From: CAYJAB01 sp964368305
GTDB lineage: Bacteria > Bacillota_I > Bacilli_A > Erysipelotrichales > Erysipelotrichaceae
Direction: 5' to 3'
Length of the DNA: 18,013 nucleotides
NCBI GenBank assembly: GCA_964368305.1
Contig: CAYJAB010000022.1
Coordinates: forward strand, 1-18,013
Shown here: positions 6,971 to 14,753 of the stretch, one piece after another
Position numbering within the stretch: the stretch's first letter is position 1
How the letters are laid out: every line of letters begins with the position of its first letter
The notes under the pieces: generated by a model
Told to the model about the DNA's origin: nothing
The model's database searches: none
What the model saw: the letters and a program-made list of their open reading frames with translations, nothing else
Program-made: the position numbers and the translations under genes

Positions 6971-6979
6971 TGGTATAAT
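6971..6979 (+). promoter_or_regulatory. lepA promoter (extended -10)
   Basis: TGGTATAAT is a perfect extended -10 (TATAAT at 6974-6979). The -35 position falls in the T tract of the preceding terminator. AAGGAGGT at 6993-7000 is the ribosome binding site. Confidence 0.65.
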
Positions 6980-7009
6980 GTTTATGCTTAAAAAGGAGGT
7001 TTACTTAAT

Positions 7010-8815
7010 ATGGACCAAAAAAATATTCGTAACTTTTCTATCATAGCCCATATAGACCATGGTAAGTCTACTTTAGCGGATAGAATATTAGAAATCACTG
7101 AAACTGTTCAGTTAAGAGAGATGCAAGCACAAATGCTTGATCAACTTGAACTTGAACGTGAACGTGGTATTACAATAAAATTAAACGCTGTACAATTAAA
7201 GTACACAGCACTAGATGGACAGGAGTATATTTTACATTTAATTGATACTCCAGGACATGTCGATTTTACGTATGAGGTATCAAGATCACTTGCAGCATGT
7301 GAAGGTGCTGTTTTAGTTGTGGATGCGGCGCAAGGAATTGAAGCGCAAACACTTGCAAATGTGTATTTGGCTTTAGATAATGAACTTGAAATTATTCCTG
7401 TTATCAATAAAATTGATTTACCAAGTGCAGAGCCTGAGCGCGTTATTCATGAAATTGAAAACGTAATTGGACTTTATGCCAGCGATGCACCTTTAATATC
7501 TGCCAAAAGTGGATTGAACATTCGTCAGGTTTTAGAAGAAGTTGTAACGAAAGTACCACCGCCAAAAGGAAATCCGGATGCACCATTGAAAGCATTGGTA
7601 TTTGATTCTGTTTATGATGCATATCGTGGTGTTATTGTATCTGTTCGTATATTAGACGGTAGCGTTAAAATCGGCGATAAAATTCGCTTTATGCAAACAG
7701 GTGTTGAGTATGATGTAGTGGAAGTTGGAGTACGTACGCCAAAAGAAGTAAAAAAATCAGAACTTACAACAGGTGAGGTAGGATGGATTTGTGCGAGCAT
7801 TAAATCTGTAAAAGATATCAATGTTGGAGATACTGTAACACATGCAGAAAATCCTACAAAACAAGCGCTTGCTGGATATCGTAAACTGAATTCAATGGTT
7901 TATTGTGGTTTTTATCCTACAGATAGTAATCGATATAATGATTTAAGGGAAGCTTTAGAAAAGCTTCAGTTAAATGATGCCGCATTAAAATTTGAAGCAG
8001 AAAATTCACAAGCATTGGGATTTGGATTTAGATGTGGATTTTTAGGTTTATTACACATGGATGTTATTCAAGAAAGACTTGAAAGAGAATATAACTTAAC
8101 ATTAATTGCAACTGCACCAAGTGTTATTTATCACGTATACTTAACAGATGGATCAATGAAAGAAGTAGATAATCCAGCGCATCTTCCAGATGTTCAAAAG
8201 ATCAAGCATTTAGAAGAGCCTTATGTACAGGCAAATATCATAGTTCCACAAGATTATGTAGGAGCTGTAATGGATTTATGCCAGAAAAAACGTGGTATTT
8301 ATAAAGATATGACATTAATTGATGGATCACGTCAATCTTTAGTATATGATTTACCACTTGGAGAAATTGTATATGATTTCTTTGACAAACTTAAATCTTG
8401 TACAAAAGGGTATGCATCTTTTGATTATGAATTAAATGGATATCAAGCTTCTAATCTTGTTAAGATGGATATTTTATTAAATGGAGAAATGATTGATGCT
8501 TTATCTATTATTGTGCATCGTGATTTTGCATATCAAAGAGGAAGTGCAATTACATCTAAATTAAAAGAGCTCATTCCTTCTCAACAGTTTGAAATTCCTG
8601 TACAAGCGGCTATTAACAATAAAATAATCGCAAGAACAAATATTAAAGCATTAAGAAAAAATGTATTAGCTAAATGTTATGGTGGAGATATTTCTCGTAA
8701 GAAAAAATTGTTAGAAAAGCAGAAAAAAGGGAAAAAGAGAATGAAATCGGTAGGGTCTGTTGAGATACCACAAGAAGCATTCTTTGTCTTAGCTGAGATT
8801 TCTAAAGACGACTAA
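7010..8815 (+). CDS. lepA: Elongation factor 4 (LepA), ribosome-associated GTPase
   Basis: A GTPase that acts on the ribosome (back-translocation or initiation quality control have been proposed). Its 601 residues match the family. Seen in order: P-loop AHIDHGKST (13-21), switch I RERGITIK, DTPGHVDF and NKIDLP (G3 and G4), then domains II and III, the EF-G-like domain V, and a lysine-rich C-terminal domain (KKLLEKQKKGKKRMKSVG) characteristic of LepA. ATG at 7010 has a consensus site nine bases upstream. It heads the run lepA, MazG-like gene and hemW, with no terminator between them. Confidence 0.98.
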   Translation: MDQKNIRNFSIIAHIDHGKSTLADRILEITETVQLREMQAQMLDQLELERERGITIKLNAVQLKYTALDGQEYILHLIDTPGHVDFTYEVSRSLAACEGAVLVVDAAQGIEAQTLANVYLALDNELEIIPVINKIDLPSAEPERVIHEIENVIGLYASDAPLISAKSGLNIRQVLEEVVTKVPPPKGNPDAPLKALVFDSVYDAYRGVIVSVRILDGSVKIGDKIRFMQTGVEYDVVEVGVRTPKEVKKSELTTGEVGWICASIKSVKDINVGDTVTHAENPTKQALAGYRKLNSMVYCGFYPTDSNRYNDLREALEKLQLNDAALKFEAENSQALGFGFRCGFLGLLHMDVIQERLEREYNLTLIATAPSVIYHVYLTDGSMKEVDNPAHLPDVQKIKHLEEPYVQANIIVPQDYVGAVMDLCQKKRGIYKDMTLIDGSRQSLVYDLPLGEIVYDFFDKLKSCTKGYASFDYELNGYQASNLVKMDILLNGEMIDALSIIVHRDFAYQRGSAITSKLKELIPSQQFEIPVQAAINNKIIARTNIKALRKNVLAKCYGGDISRKKKLLEKQKKGKKRMKSVGSVEIPQEAFFVLAEISKDD

Positions 8816-8844
8816 TCATTTTAATATTTCCTAATGGAGGTTGT

Positions 8845-9129
8845 ATGATTGAAAAACAAATACAAGACTTAAGAAAAAGTCGAGGTTGGGATAAAACAGA
8901 CACGAATGCAATCCTTGTGAAATCAATTGTAGTTGAAGCTGCAGAATTGCTAGAGTGTTATCAATGGGATGAAAATCCTAAAAATATGGAAGCTGTGAAA
9001 AGTGAAATTGCAGACATTTTAATGTATGCAATTTCATTTTGTATTGACAATGGATGGGACTATCAAGAGGTTATTTTGAGTAAGTTTGCGGATGTGAAAA
9101 AGAGATATCCGATACAAGAAAATGACTAA
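8845..9129 (+). CDS. MazG-like nucleotide pyrophosphohydrolase
   Basis: A 94-residue all-alpha protein of the MazG/dCTPase (RS21-C6-like) group. The metal-binding signature is complete: E31 and E34 in VEAAELLE, then E54 and D57 in SEIADILM, an ExxE...ExxD pattern. Such small enzymes hydrolyse (d)NTPs, often damaged or surplus pyrimidine nucleotides, to the monophosphate and pyrophosphate; the exact substrate is unknown here. TGGAGG at 8835-8840 precedes the start by four bases. It sits between lepA (29-base gap) and hemW (eight-base overlap), a place left empty in the Bacillus lepA-hemW order. Confidence 0.85.
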   Translation: MIEKQIQDLRKSRGWDKTDTNAILVKSIVVEAAELLECYQWDENPKNMEAVKSEIADILMYAISFCIDNGWDYQEVILSKFADVKKRYPIQEND

Positions 9130-10213
9130 AGCACTTTATGTACACATTCCTTTTTGTAAGGAAATATGCGGGTATTGTGATTTTTCTCGTTGTAAGTATC
9201 AACTTAAACTTTCAAATACATACTTAGATGCATTAGAAAAACAATTCAGTCAAATTAAGGCAAATCAATTTGAAACAATCTATATTGGTGGAGGAACGCC
9301 AACATCATTAAATTTACTTCAACTTGAAAGATTATTTAAAATGATTGAACCTTATTCAAAAAATGTTATTGAATATACAATTGAAATTAATCCAGATACA
9401 CTTACGGATGAAATGGCACTTCTTTTGTCAAATTATCGAATTAACCGAGCAAGCATTGGACTTCAATCTACAAGTGATCTTCTTTTAAAAGAAATAGGAC
9501 GCACGCATACATTTAAACATGTAAAAAAATGTATTGATATTTTAAATAATGTTGGGATAGATAATATTTCTGTTGACTTAATGTATGGACTTCCTAATCA
9601 AAAACTAGAGGATGTCATTAAAAGTATTGAAGATGTTGCACTGTTAAACATTCAGCATGTTTCTATTTATTCTTTAACAATTGAAGAAAATAGTCGTTTT
9701 AATAAAGAAGGCATCAAACAAGTATCATCAGATTTAGAAACACAAATGTATTTAGCTTCTATTTATCATTTGGAAAAAAATGGGTTTATACAATATGAAG
9801 TTAGTAGTTTTTCTAAACAAGGTAAACAATCTTGTCATAATCTAATGTATTGGAATTATGAGGATTTTTGTGGGATTGGATTAAGTGCAAGTGGAAAAGA
9901 AAATGAAATCAGGTATAAAAATACAAGTAATTTCATCACTTATTTTAATGAGATGTTTATTGAAGAAAAATTGTATTTATCAAATCAAGATCAAATATTT
10001 GAACATATTATGATGTCGTTGCGTTTAAAGAAAGGTATAGATTTAAATAAAATTAAATCTTTATATGATTTTGATTTTGAATTAGAATACAAGGATGTAT
10101 TACAAAGACAAATTCAAGAAAATTTAGTTGTCTTAGATCATGGTTACTTGAAGACGACAAGTAAAGGTATGTTGATGCTAAATGATATTTTAGTAGATTA
10201 TTTAGAGGAATAG
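9122..10213 (+). CDS. hemW: Radical SAM heme chaperone HemW
   Basis: A 363-residue radical-SAM protein. YVHIPFCKEICGYCDF carries the cluster cysteines C12, C16 and C19 (CX3CX2C), and GGGTPTSL follows. The motif HNLMYW near residue 240 matches the HNxxYW heme-binding signature that separates HemW from the true coproporphyrinogen dehydrogenase HemN; the short length also favours HemW. It is thought to deliver heme to respiratory proteins. No good ribosome binding site precedes the ATG, which overlaps the previous gene, so coupled translation is likely. Older annotations would call it an oxygen-independent coproporphyrinogen oxidase. No other heme gene is in the window. Confidence 0.92.
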   Translation: MTKALYVHIPFCKEICGYCDFSRCKYQLKLSNTYLDALEKQFSQIKANQFETIYIGGGTPTSLNLLQLERLFKMIEPYSKNVIEYTIEINPDTLTDEMALLLSNYRINRASIGLQSTSDLLLKEIGRTHTFKHVKKCIDILNNVGIDNISVDLMYGLPNQKLEDVIKSIEDVALLNIQHVSIYSLTIEENSRFNKEGIKQVSSDLETQMYLASIYHLEKNGFIQYEVSSFSKQGKQSCHNLMYWNYEDFCGIGLSASGKENEIRYKNTSNFITYFNEMFIEEKLYLSNQDQIFEHIMMSLRLKKGIDLNKIKSLYDFDFELEYKDVLQRQIQENLVVLDHGYLKTTSKGMLMLNDILVDYLEE

Positions 10214-10215
10214 TA

Positions 10216-10244
10216 TTGTATATAAAGGTAATGTATGATATTAT
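10216..10244 (+). promoter_or_regulatory. rpsO promoter
   Basis: TTGTAT (10216-10221) and TATTAT (10239-10244) are 17 bases apart, with a TGA extended -10. Start near 10251, giving a leader of about 74 bases. The -35 begins three bases after the hemW stop. Confidence 0.7.
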
Positions 10245-10250
10245 ATATAA

Positions 10251-10324
10251 GCTTTTGTACTGGGTTTATGGATACCTCATCCTTTTACTCGGTTCAATGG
10301 GACTAGAACAAGGAGGAAATAAAC
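10251..10324 (+). promoter_or_regulatory. rpsO leader, probable S15 autoregulatory RNA
   Basis: The leader can fold on itself. TTGTACTGG (10255-10263) pairs with CTAGAACAA (10303-10311) with one mismatch and one G-U pair, closing a multibranch region that includes a hairpin GGAT/ATCC (10270-10273 with 10279-10282). The 3' strand of the closing helix enters the AAGGAGG site at 10310-10316. S15 is known to repress its own mRNA in several bacterial phyla through differing leader structures, so this is a likely S15-binding element. The exact fold is inferred by eye. Confidence 0.55.
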
Positions 10325-10591
10325 ATGTTATCTAAAGAAAGAAAAACTCAAATTATGTTAGAGTATGCTCGCACTGAAGGGGATACTGGTAGCGTTGAAG
10401 TACAAGTTGCTGTATTAACAGAACAAATCAATGTATTAACTGCTCACTTAAAAGAACATAAAAAAGACTATCATTCACTTCGCGGATTAATGAAAATGGT
10501 TGGACGTCGTAGACGTTTAATGGCATACTTAAAAAATAAAGATGTTAACCGTTACCGTGAGTTAGTAAAACGTTTAGGATTACGTAAATAA
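10325..10591 (+). CDS. rpsO: 30S ribosomal protein S15
   Basis: An 88-residue primary 16S rRNA-binding protein of the small subunit, of normal family length. Recognised by DTGSVEVQVAVLTEQI, the DYHSLRGLM loop that contacts the rRNA, and the basic GRRRRLMAYL. A consensus AAGGAGG lies eight bases before ATG. It is monocistronic: promoter and leader upstream and a strong terminator beginning in its stop codon. Regulation by its own product is probable through the leader. In Bacillus it is commonly followed by pnp, which is absent here. Confidence 0.98.
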   Translation: MLSKERKTQIMLEYARTEGDTGSVEVQVAVLTEQINVLTAHLKEHKKDYHSLRGLMKMVGRRRRLMAYLKNKDVNRYRELVKRLGLRK

Positions 10592-10618
10592 TCTCTTGCT
10601 ATGCAAGAGATTTTTTTT
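10590..10618 (+). terminator. rpsO terminator
   Basis: A ten-base perfect stem (10590-10599 with 10603-10612, arms AATCTCTTGC/GCAAGAGATT) with a three-base loop is followed by more T residues. It starts inside the TAA stop. Confidence 0.92.
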
Positions 10619-10664
10619 ATGTAGTTTACTAAATAATGTTATGATATATAAAAGGGAGAAAATT

Positions 10665-11021
10665 ATGAAAAAATACATTTCAAGCATATTTTTTATATTA
10701 TCTGTACTTGTGTTGCATTTTACACCATTGAATGAGATTCATGGCAGATCGGATGCTGCGATTATTGTAGGTATTTTTGGATTGGTTGGAATTGTAGTTT
10801 CACACTTATTCAAATTCAAGACGTTAAATCTAATTGTAAGTTTGGGTTATTTGGCATCATTTTTGTTAGCGGTGCTCACATATACAACAACCACAGATCC
10901 AATCCTCGGAAGTACAAATAATTTATGGGTGATATGGGTGTATTGCTATTGGGTTATGATGATTATTGCGTCGGGAATTGACTTATATTTGAAAGTAAAA
11001 AGTAAATTATTAAAGAAATAG
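10665..11021 (+). CDS. Small four-helix membrane protein of unknown function
   Basis: I do not recognise this family. The 118-residue protein has four hydrophobic segments at about residues 5-22, 30-49, 52-72 and 83-107, and a lysine-rich C-terminal tail (KVKSKLLKK) probably in the cytoplasm. The frame is open back to 10596, but that upstream ATG lies inside the rpsO terminator; the ATG at 10665 with AAGGGAGAA at 10652-10660 is the clear start. A TATGAT at 10640-10645 may be its -10, which would give a very short leader. It stands alone between the rpsO terminator and a shared terminator with rnjA. No catalytic or binding motif is visible. Confidence 0.75.
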   Translation: MKKYISSIFFILSVLVLHFTPLNEIHGRSDAAIIVGIFGLVGIVVSHLFKFKTLNLIVSLGYLASFLLAVLTYTTTTDPILGSTNNLWVIWVYCYWVMMIIASGIDLYLKVKSKLLKK

Positions 11022-11031
11022 GGCATCATAT

Positions 11032-11062
11032 AAAAAAAGCAACTTTTATAAAGTTGCTTTTT
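11032..11062. terminator. Bidirectional terminator between the membrane protein gene and rnjA
   Basis: GCAACTTT (11039-11046) pairs with AAAGTTGC (11050-11057) around TAT, with an A tract before and a T tract after. It can end both convergent transcripts. Confidence 0.88.
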
Positions 11063-11063
11063 A

Positions 11064-12839
11064 TTATTTTTCTGAATCTTTTGTTTTTGTAATCATAGCT
11101 GCTTTTTGATTTAAAATTACAGGAATTACAATTGGATTTCTATGTGTTTTATTGTATAAGAATGGTTCAAGTGAACTTCTTACACATTTCTTTAGCTCTC
11201 CAAATGTTGTTTTTTGTTGCATTTTCTTACGTAATGCATCATAAACTACAAGTTCAGCTTCTTTTAGTAATCCATGACTCTCTTTGATAAATACGAATCC
11301 ACGGCTTACAATATTTGGGCGACATAATATTTTGTTGTATCGAGAATCGATTGTTACGATTACTGCAACAAGTCCATTGTCTGCTAGAATTTTACGATCT
11401 CTAAGCACAGCTGTAGATAATCCTGAAACATCATTTCCATCTACATAAATATCATCAGTTTGGATACGAGAGTTTGCTTTAAAGACTTCACCATTTCTTA
11501 ATGCAAGAACATCACCGTTGGCACATATAAATACATTTTCTTTTGCAACACCTGTTTCAATTCCGGTATTAGCATGCATTTTTAGCATTTTATACTCACC
11601 ATGCATTGGCATGAAATATTTTGGTTTAATTAATTGTAACATTAATTTTTGTTCTTCTTCAGATGCATGTCCAGTTGTGTGGAGCGAAGATAAAATAGAG
11701 TTTGTTAAAACATTTGCACCAGCACGTGTTAAACTGTTTACTGTTTTGTTAACGCTCATCGCATTTCCAGGAATTGGGCTACTAGAGAAAATTACTGTAT
11801 CTCCTGGGAAGATTTTGATATAACGGTGTGTACCATTCGCAATACGTGAAAGTGCCGCAAGTGGTTCGCCTTGTGATCCTGTACAGATAATACATACTTT
11901 ATCAGCAGGTGTAAAATTTAATTGATCTGGAGATAAAAAGTGTTCATCTCCTATATTGATGTGTTTTAATTTTCTTCCGATTTCTACAACGTTTTCCATA
12001 GAACGTCCAAAGATAATAATCTTACGACCACTTTCAACGGCTGCTTCTATAATTTGTTGAACACGATGTACATTACTTGCGAAGGTTGCGACAATCAAAC
12101 GTCCCTTTGCTTTTTTTGTAATTGCTAATATTTTTGAGGCTACTTTTTTCTCACTTATTGAAAAGTCTTCAACAGACGAGTTTGTTGAATCACTCATTAA
12201 TAAGGTAACGCCAACTTGACCTAAAAACGCCATTTTTTGATAATCAGAATTTGTTCCGACTGGGGTTAAGTCAAACTTAAAGTCTCCAGTACTAACGATT
12301 CTACCATTTGGTGTATTAATAATTAATCCAAGTGAATCTGGAATTGAGTGGATTGTATTAAAAAATCCAATACTGAAATGTTCTGTTTCAATTCTTGATT
12401 CTTCTGTAATTTGAACAAGTTTGGTTTGAGAAAGTTTTCTTCTTTCTTCTAATTTTCTTTGAATTAGACTACATGCGAATCTAGGTGCATAGATTTTTTC
12501 AATTTTAATGCTTTGCATCAAAAAAGGAATTCCACCAATATGGTCTTCATGTCCATGTGTAATTACAAGTGCTTTGATTTTGTGTGCATTTGTAACTAGA
12601 TACGTATAATCTGGAATAACATAGTCTACACCAAGTAATTTTTCATCTGGAAATAAAATTCCGCAGTCAATAATAATAATTTCATCTTGATGTTCTATAC
12701 AATACATATTTTTCCCGACTTCTCCAAGTCCTCCAAGGGCAAATACTAATGTATCTGTATCTCTGTTCATATTATCTAATTTTTGTACTTTTTTGTCTTC
12801 TGTTTTCTTTTTTGGAGTTTGTTTTGTTTTATTATTCAT
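11064..12839 (-). CDS. rnjA: Ribonuclease J
   Basis: A 591-residue metallo-beta-lactamase/beta-CASP nuclease with 5'-3' exo- and endonuclease activity, central to mRNA decay and rRNA processing in Firmicutes. Visible metal ligands include H95, H97, D99 and H100 in THGHEDHIGG, H164 in NTIHSIPDS and D186 in STGDFKFD; the beta-CASP part includes TFASNVHRVQQI, and the TTGHASEEEQ stretch carries the later histidine. An N-terminal lysine/threonine-rich extension of some 24 residues precedes the point where B. subtilis RNase J1 begins. The start at 12839 is supported by AAGGAG five bases upstream (complement of 12845-12850); the internal Met at residue 24 has none. It lies 19 bases downstream of def and probably shares its transcript. 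I call it J1-like because it pairs with def. Confidence 0.95.
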   Translation of the reverse strand: MNNKTKQTPKKKTEDKKVQKLDNMNRDTDTLVFALGGLGEVGKNMYCIEHQDEIIIIDCGILFPDEKLLGVDYVIPDYTYLVTNAHKIKALVITHGHEDHIGGIPFLMQSIKIEKIYAPRFACSLIQRKLEERRKLSQTKLVQITEESRIETEHFSIGFFNTIHSIPDSLGLIINTPNGRIVSTGDFKFDLTPVGTNSDYQKMAFLGQVGVTLLMSDSTNSSVEDFSISEKKVASKILAITKKAKGRLIVATFASNVHRVQQIIEAAVESGRKIIIFGRSMENVVEIGRKLKHINIGDEHFLSPDQLNFTPADKVCIICTGSQGEPLAALSRIANGTHRYIKIFPGDTVIFSSSPIPGNAMSVNKTVNSLTRAGANVLTNSILSSLHTTGHASEEEQKLMLQLIKPKYFMPMHGEYKMLKMHANTGIETGVAKENVFICANGDVLALRNGEVFKANSRIQTDDIYVDGNDVSGLSTAVLRDRKILADNGLVAVIVTIDSRYNKILCRPNIVSRGFVFIKESHGLLKEAELVVYDALRKKMQQKTTFGELKKCVRSSLEPFLYNKTHRNPIVIPVILNQKAAMITKTKDSEK

Positions 12840-12858
12840 TTAGTCTCCTTCTCTTAAT

Positions 12859-13425
12859 TTATTCAATAACTTCAGCACCTGCAATTTCTTGCCAAGGTTG
12901 CTTTGTATTAATGCGGTCATAAAATAGTTTTCCATTTAAGTGGTCAATTTCGTGTTGTAAAACTACAGATAAAAAACCACTTGCTTTAATAACAATTTCT
13001 TCATTTGTAATCAAATCAAAAGCTTTTACTTTTATTCTTGCATATCTTGGGACAAACCCAATATGTTCATCTTCAACAGATAAACATCCTTCTCCATTTT
13101 TTAAATATGCAATTTGTTCAGAATGTGAAATAATTTTTGGATTTGCAAGTGCATATACATATTCAACCCATTCATCTTTTATTTCTTCTTGTACACAAAC
13201 TGCAATTAACTGTTTAGAAATTCCAACTTGTGGAGCGGCTAAACCAACTGCTGGTTTTAAATTATACTTTTTTTGTAATTCTTCATCTTGTGAGTCTACT
13301 ACATAATCTAAAAGACTTGATAAAATCTTTTTATCTTTGTTAGTAAGAGGAAAATCGACTTTTAAAGCCTTTTCTCTTAATATAGGATCATTATCTAGTA
13401 ATACTTTTACGTATTTTTTTTTCAT
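12859..13425 (-). CDS. def: Peptide deformylase, type II (Gram-positive)
   Basis: This enzyme removes the formyl group from nascent proteins. The 188-residue length and an insertion before motif I mark a Gram-positive type II enzyme. Motif I is GLAAPQ (61-66), motif II EGCLS with metal ligand C114, and motif III HEIDH with H158, E159 and H162; all metal and catalytic residues are present. The first glycine of motif I is replaced by alanine (A59), a mild change. The start at 13425 has GAGG nine bases upstream. It is the first gene of a minus-strand pair with rnjA and is divergent from ftsW. It works after Fmt, encoded elsewhere in the window. Confidence 0.96.
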   Translation of the reverse strand: MKKKYVKVLLDNDPILREKALKVDFPLTNKDKKILSSLLDYVVDSQDEELQKKYNLKPAVGLAAPQVGISKQLIAVCVQEEIKDEWVEYVYALANPKIISHSEQIAYLKNGEGCLSVEDEHIGFVPRYARIKVKAFDLITNEEIVIKASGFLSVVLQHEIDHLNGKLFYDRINTKQPWQEIAGAEVIE

Positions 13426-13553
13426 CTGCTATAACCTCATATCTATTTTAGTCTAATTATGAAAAGAAATAAAGTATTTTACATAAAAGAATTCAGATTT
13501 TTTATTATTTTGTCTGACTTTAAATTATGTTAAAATAATCATAGAGGTATTTT
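13426..13553. promoter_or_regulatory. Divergent promoter region between def and ftsW
   Basis: For ftsW, an extended -10 TGTTAAAAT lies at 13528-13536, with a loose TTGTCT at 13510-13515 (15-base spacing), and GAGGT at 13544-13548 is the binding site. For def, TAAAAT on the minus strand lies some 30 bases before the start, with only a weak -35. No clear operator is seen; the rest is plain AT-rich sequence. Confidence 0.45.
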
Positions 13554-14753
13554 ATGATAAAAAAAATTCTTTCAATTTTAAAGTTTCCAAGTAAATCTGA
13601 CTTTATTTTACATTTGTTTGTTGTATTGATGGTTTTGTTTGGAAGTGTGATGGCATTAAGTGCAGGAATGGACTTTAATAGAGATGATATTGCTACAGGT
13701 ATAAATTTAGACCCATTAATTAATGAGATGATAAAAAAACTACTACTTGCTTCAATAGGGTATTTTATTATGCTATTTGCTGCGAAGTTTTTTTCACTTC
13801 GATTGATGCGTAAATATATGTGGTTAATTGTAATAGGAACAGGGGTATTACTATTTGGTACAATTTTTGTGGAGAGTTCAACAGGTGCGAATGCATGGTA
13901 TGTAATTCCTGGGTTTGGAAGTATTCAGCCAAGTGAATTCTCAAAAGTTGTTATATTAATGGTTATGGCTTTTTATTTAGGGGAAAAAAGCTCTACAAAA
14001 CTGAACTGGAAAGAACTTCTAAAAAGACCATTTTGCATTATAATGATTTACTGTCTGATTGTTGGAATTCTTCAAAGAGACTTTGGAACAGCGCTTGTTA
14101 TGTTTGCATTAGGATATATATGCTTCTTTATTTCTTCGAACCCTAATTTAAAAAAGGTTCAGTTTTATGGAGTTGGTATTACAGTTGTATTGTTTATTTT
14201 GGCGGCATATCTTATTTCACCTGACGGAATCAATGTTGTAAAAAAGATTACAGCATTTGAATATCAGGCTGCAAGATTTGAATCCTCTTTGAATCCGTTT
14301 GAAAACCCATATGGGAGTGGTTATCAATTGATCAATGGATTAGTTTCATTTAGTACGGGTGGATTAAATGGGATTGGATTTGGACAATCTATTCAAAAAT
14401 ATGGATATTTATTTGCGGCAGATACAGATTTTATTTTAGCGATAATTGTAGAAGAACTTGGTATGTTTGGGTTCGCAATCGTTGTTTTAGGAAGCTTTAT
14501 TATTGTGCAACGATTGATTAAGTATGCTTTATTAATTCAAAGCACTTCAGCTAAAATGATATTATTTGGAACAGCATCCTATTTAGTAATACATTTTTTC
14601 TTAAATGTGGGAGGGGTAACTGGATTAATCCCATTGACCGGTGTTCCATTGTTGATGATTTCAACAGGAGGGTCTTCACTGTTTGCGTTTATGATGGCGG
14701 TTGGAGTTTGTCAAGCACTTATTAGTCAATATAATAAAGGAGAATTACAATGA
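13554..14753 (+). CDS. ftsW: SEDS peptidoglycan glycosyltransferase, FtsW-like
   Basis: A 399-residue polytopic membrane protein with about ten helices. SEDS proteins polymerise lipid II into glycan strands, FtsW for septation with a class B PBP. FtsW-like marks are GIGFGQSIQKYGYLFAADTDF (273-293), IIVEELGMFG and TGVPLLMISTGGSS (362-374); the conserved tryptophan W115 lies in GANAWY before QPSEFSK. Odd point: the extracellular-loop motif normally ending in DPxGxGYQ reads NPFENPYGSGYQL, so the expected catalytic Asp is Asn at 251. RodA or SpoVE are alternatives, but gene order (near def/rnjA, before rsmD-coaD) and the NSIQK-like motif favour FtsW. It overlaps rsmD by four bases. Confidence 0.85.
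   Translation: MIKKILSILKFPSKSDFILHLFVVLMVLFGSVMALSAGMDFNRDDIATGINLDPLINEMIKKLLLASIGYFIMLFAAKFFSLRLMRKYMWLIVIGTGVLLFGTIFVESSTGANAWYVIPGFGSIQPSEFSKVVILMVMAFYLGEKSSTKLNWKELLKRPFCIIMIYCLIVGILQRDFGTALVMFALGYICFFISSNPNLKKVQFYGVGITVVLFILAAYLISPDGINVVKKITAFEYQAARFESSLNPFENPYGSGYQLINGLVSFSTGGLNGIGFGQSIQKYGYLFAADTDFILAIIVEELGMFGFAIVVLGSFIIVQRLIKYALLIQSTSAKMILFGTASYLVIHFFLNVGGVTGLIPLTGVPLLMISTGGSSLFAFMMAVGVCQALISQYNKGELQ

Noticed and set aside
7141..7821. Minus-strand open frames inside lepA
   Set aside because: Antisense shadows of a conserved gene; no start signals or recognisable protein.
9122..10213. Oxygen-independent coproporphyrinogen oxidase (HemN)
   Set aside because: Length, CX3CX2C spacing and the HNxxYW motif fit the HemW heme chaperone.
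10596..10664. Longer start for the membrane protein at 10596
   Set aside because: It would begin inside the rpsO terminator stem; the ATG at 10665 has a good ribosome binding site.
11518..11823. 101-residue plus-strand frame antisense to rnjA
   Set aside because: Entirely inside the RNase J coding region with no ribosome binding site; antisense shadow.
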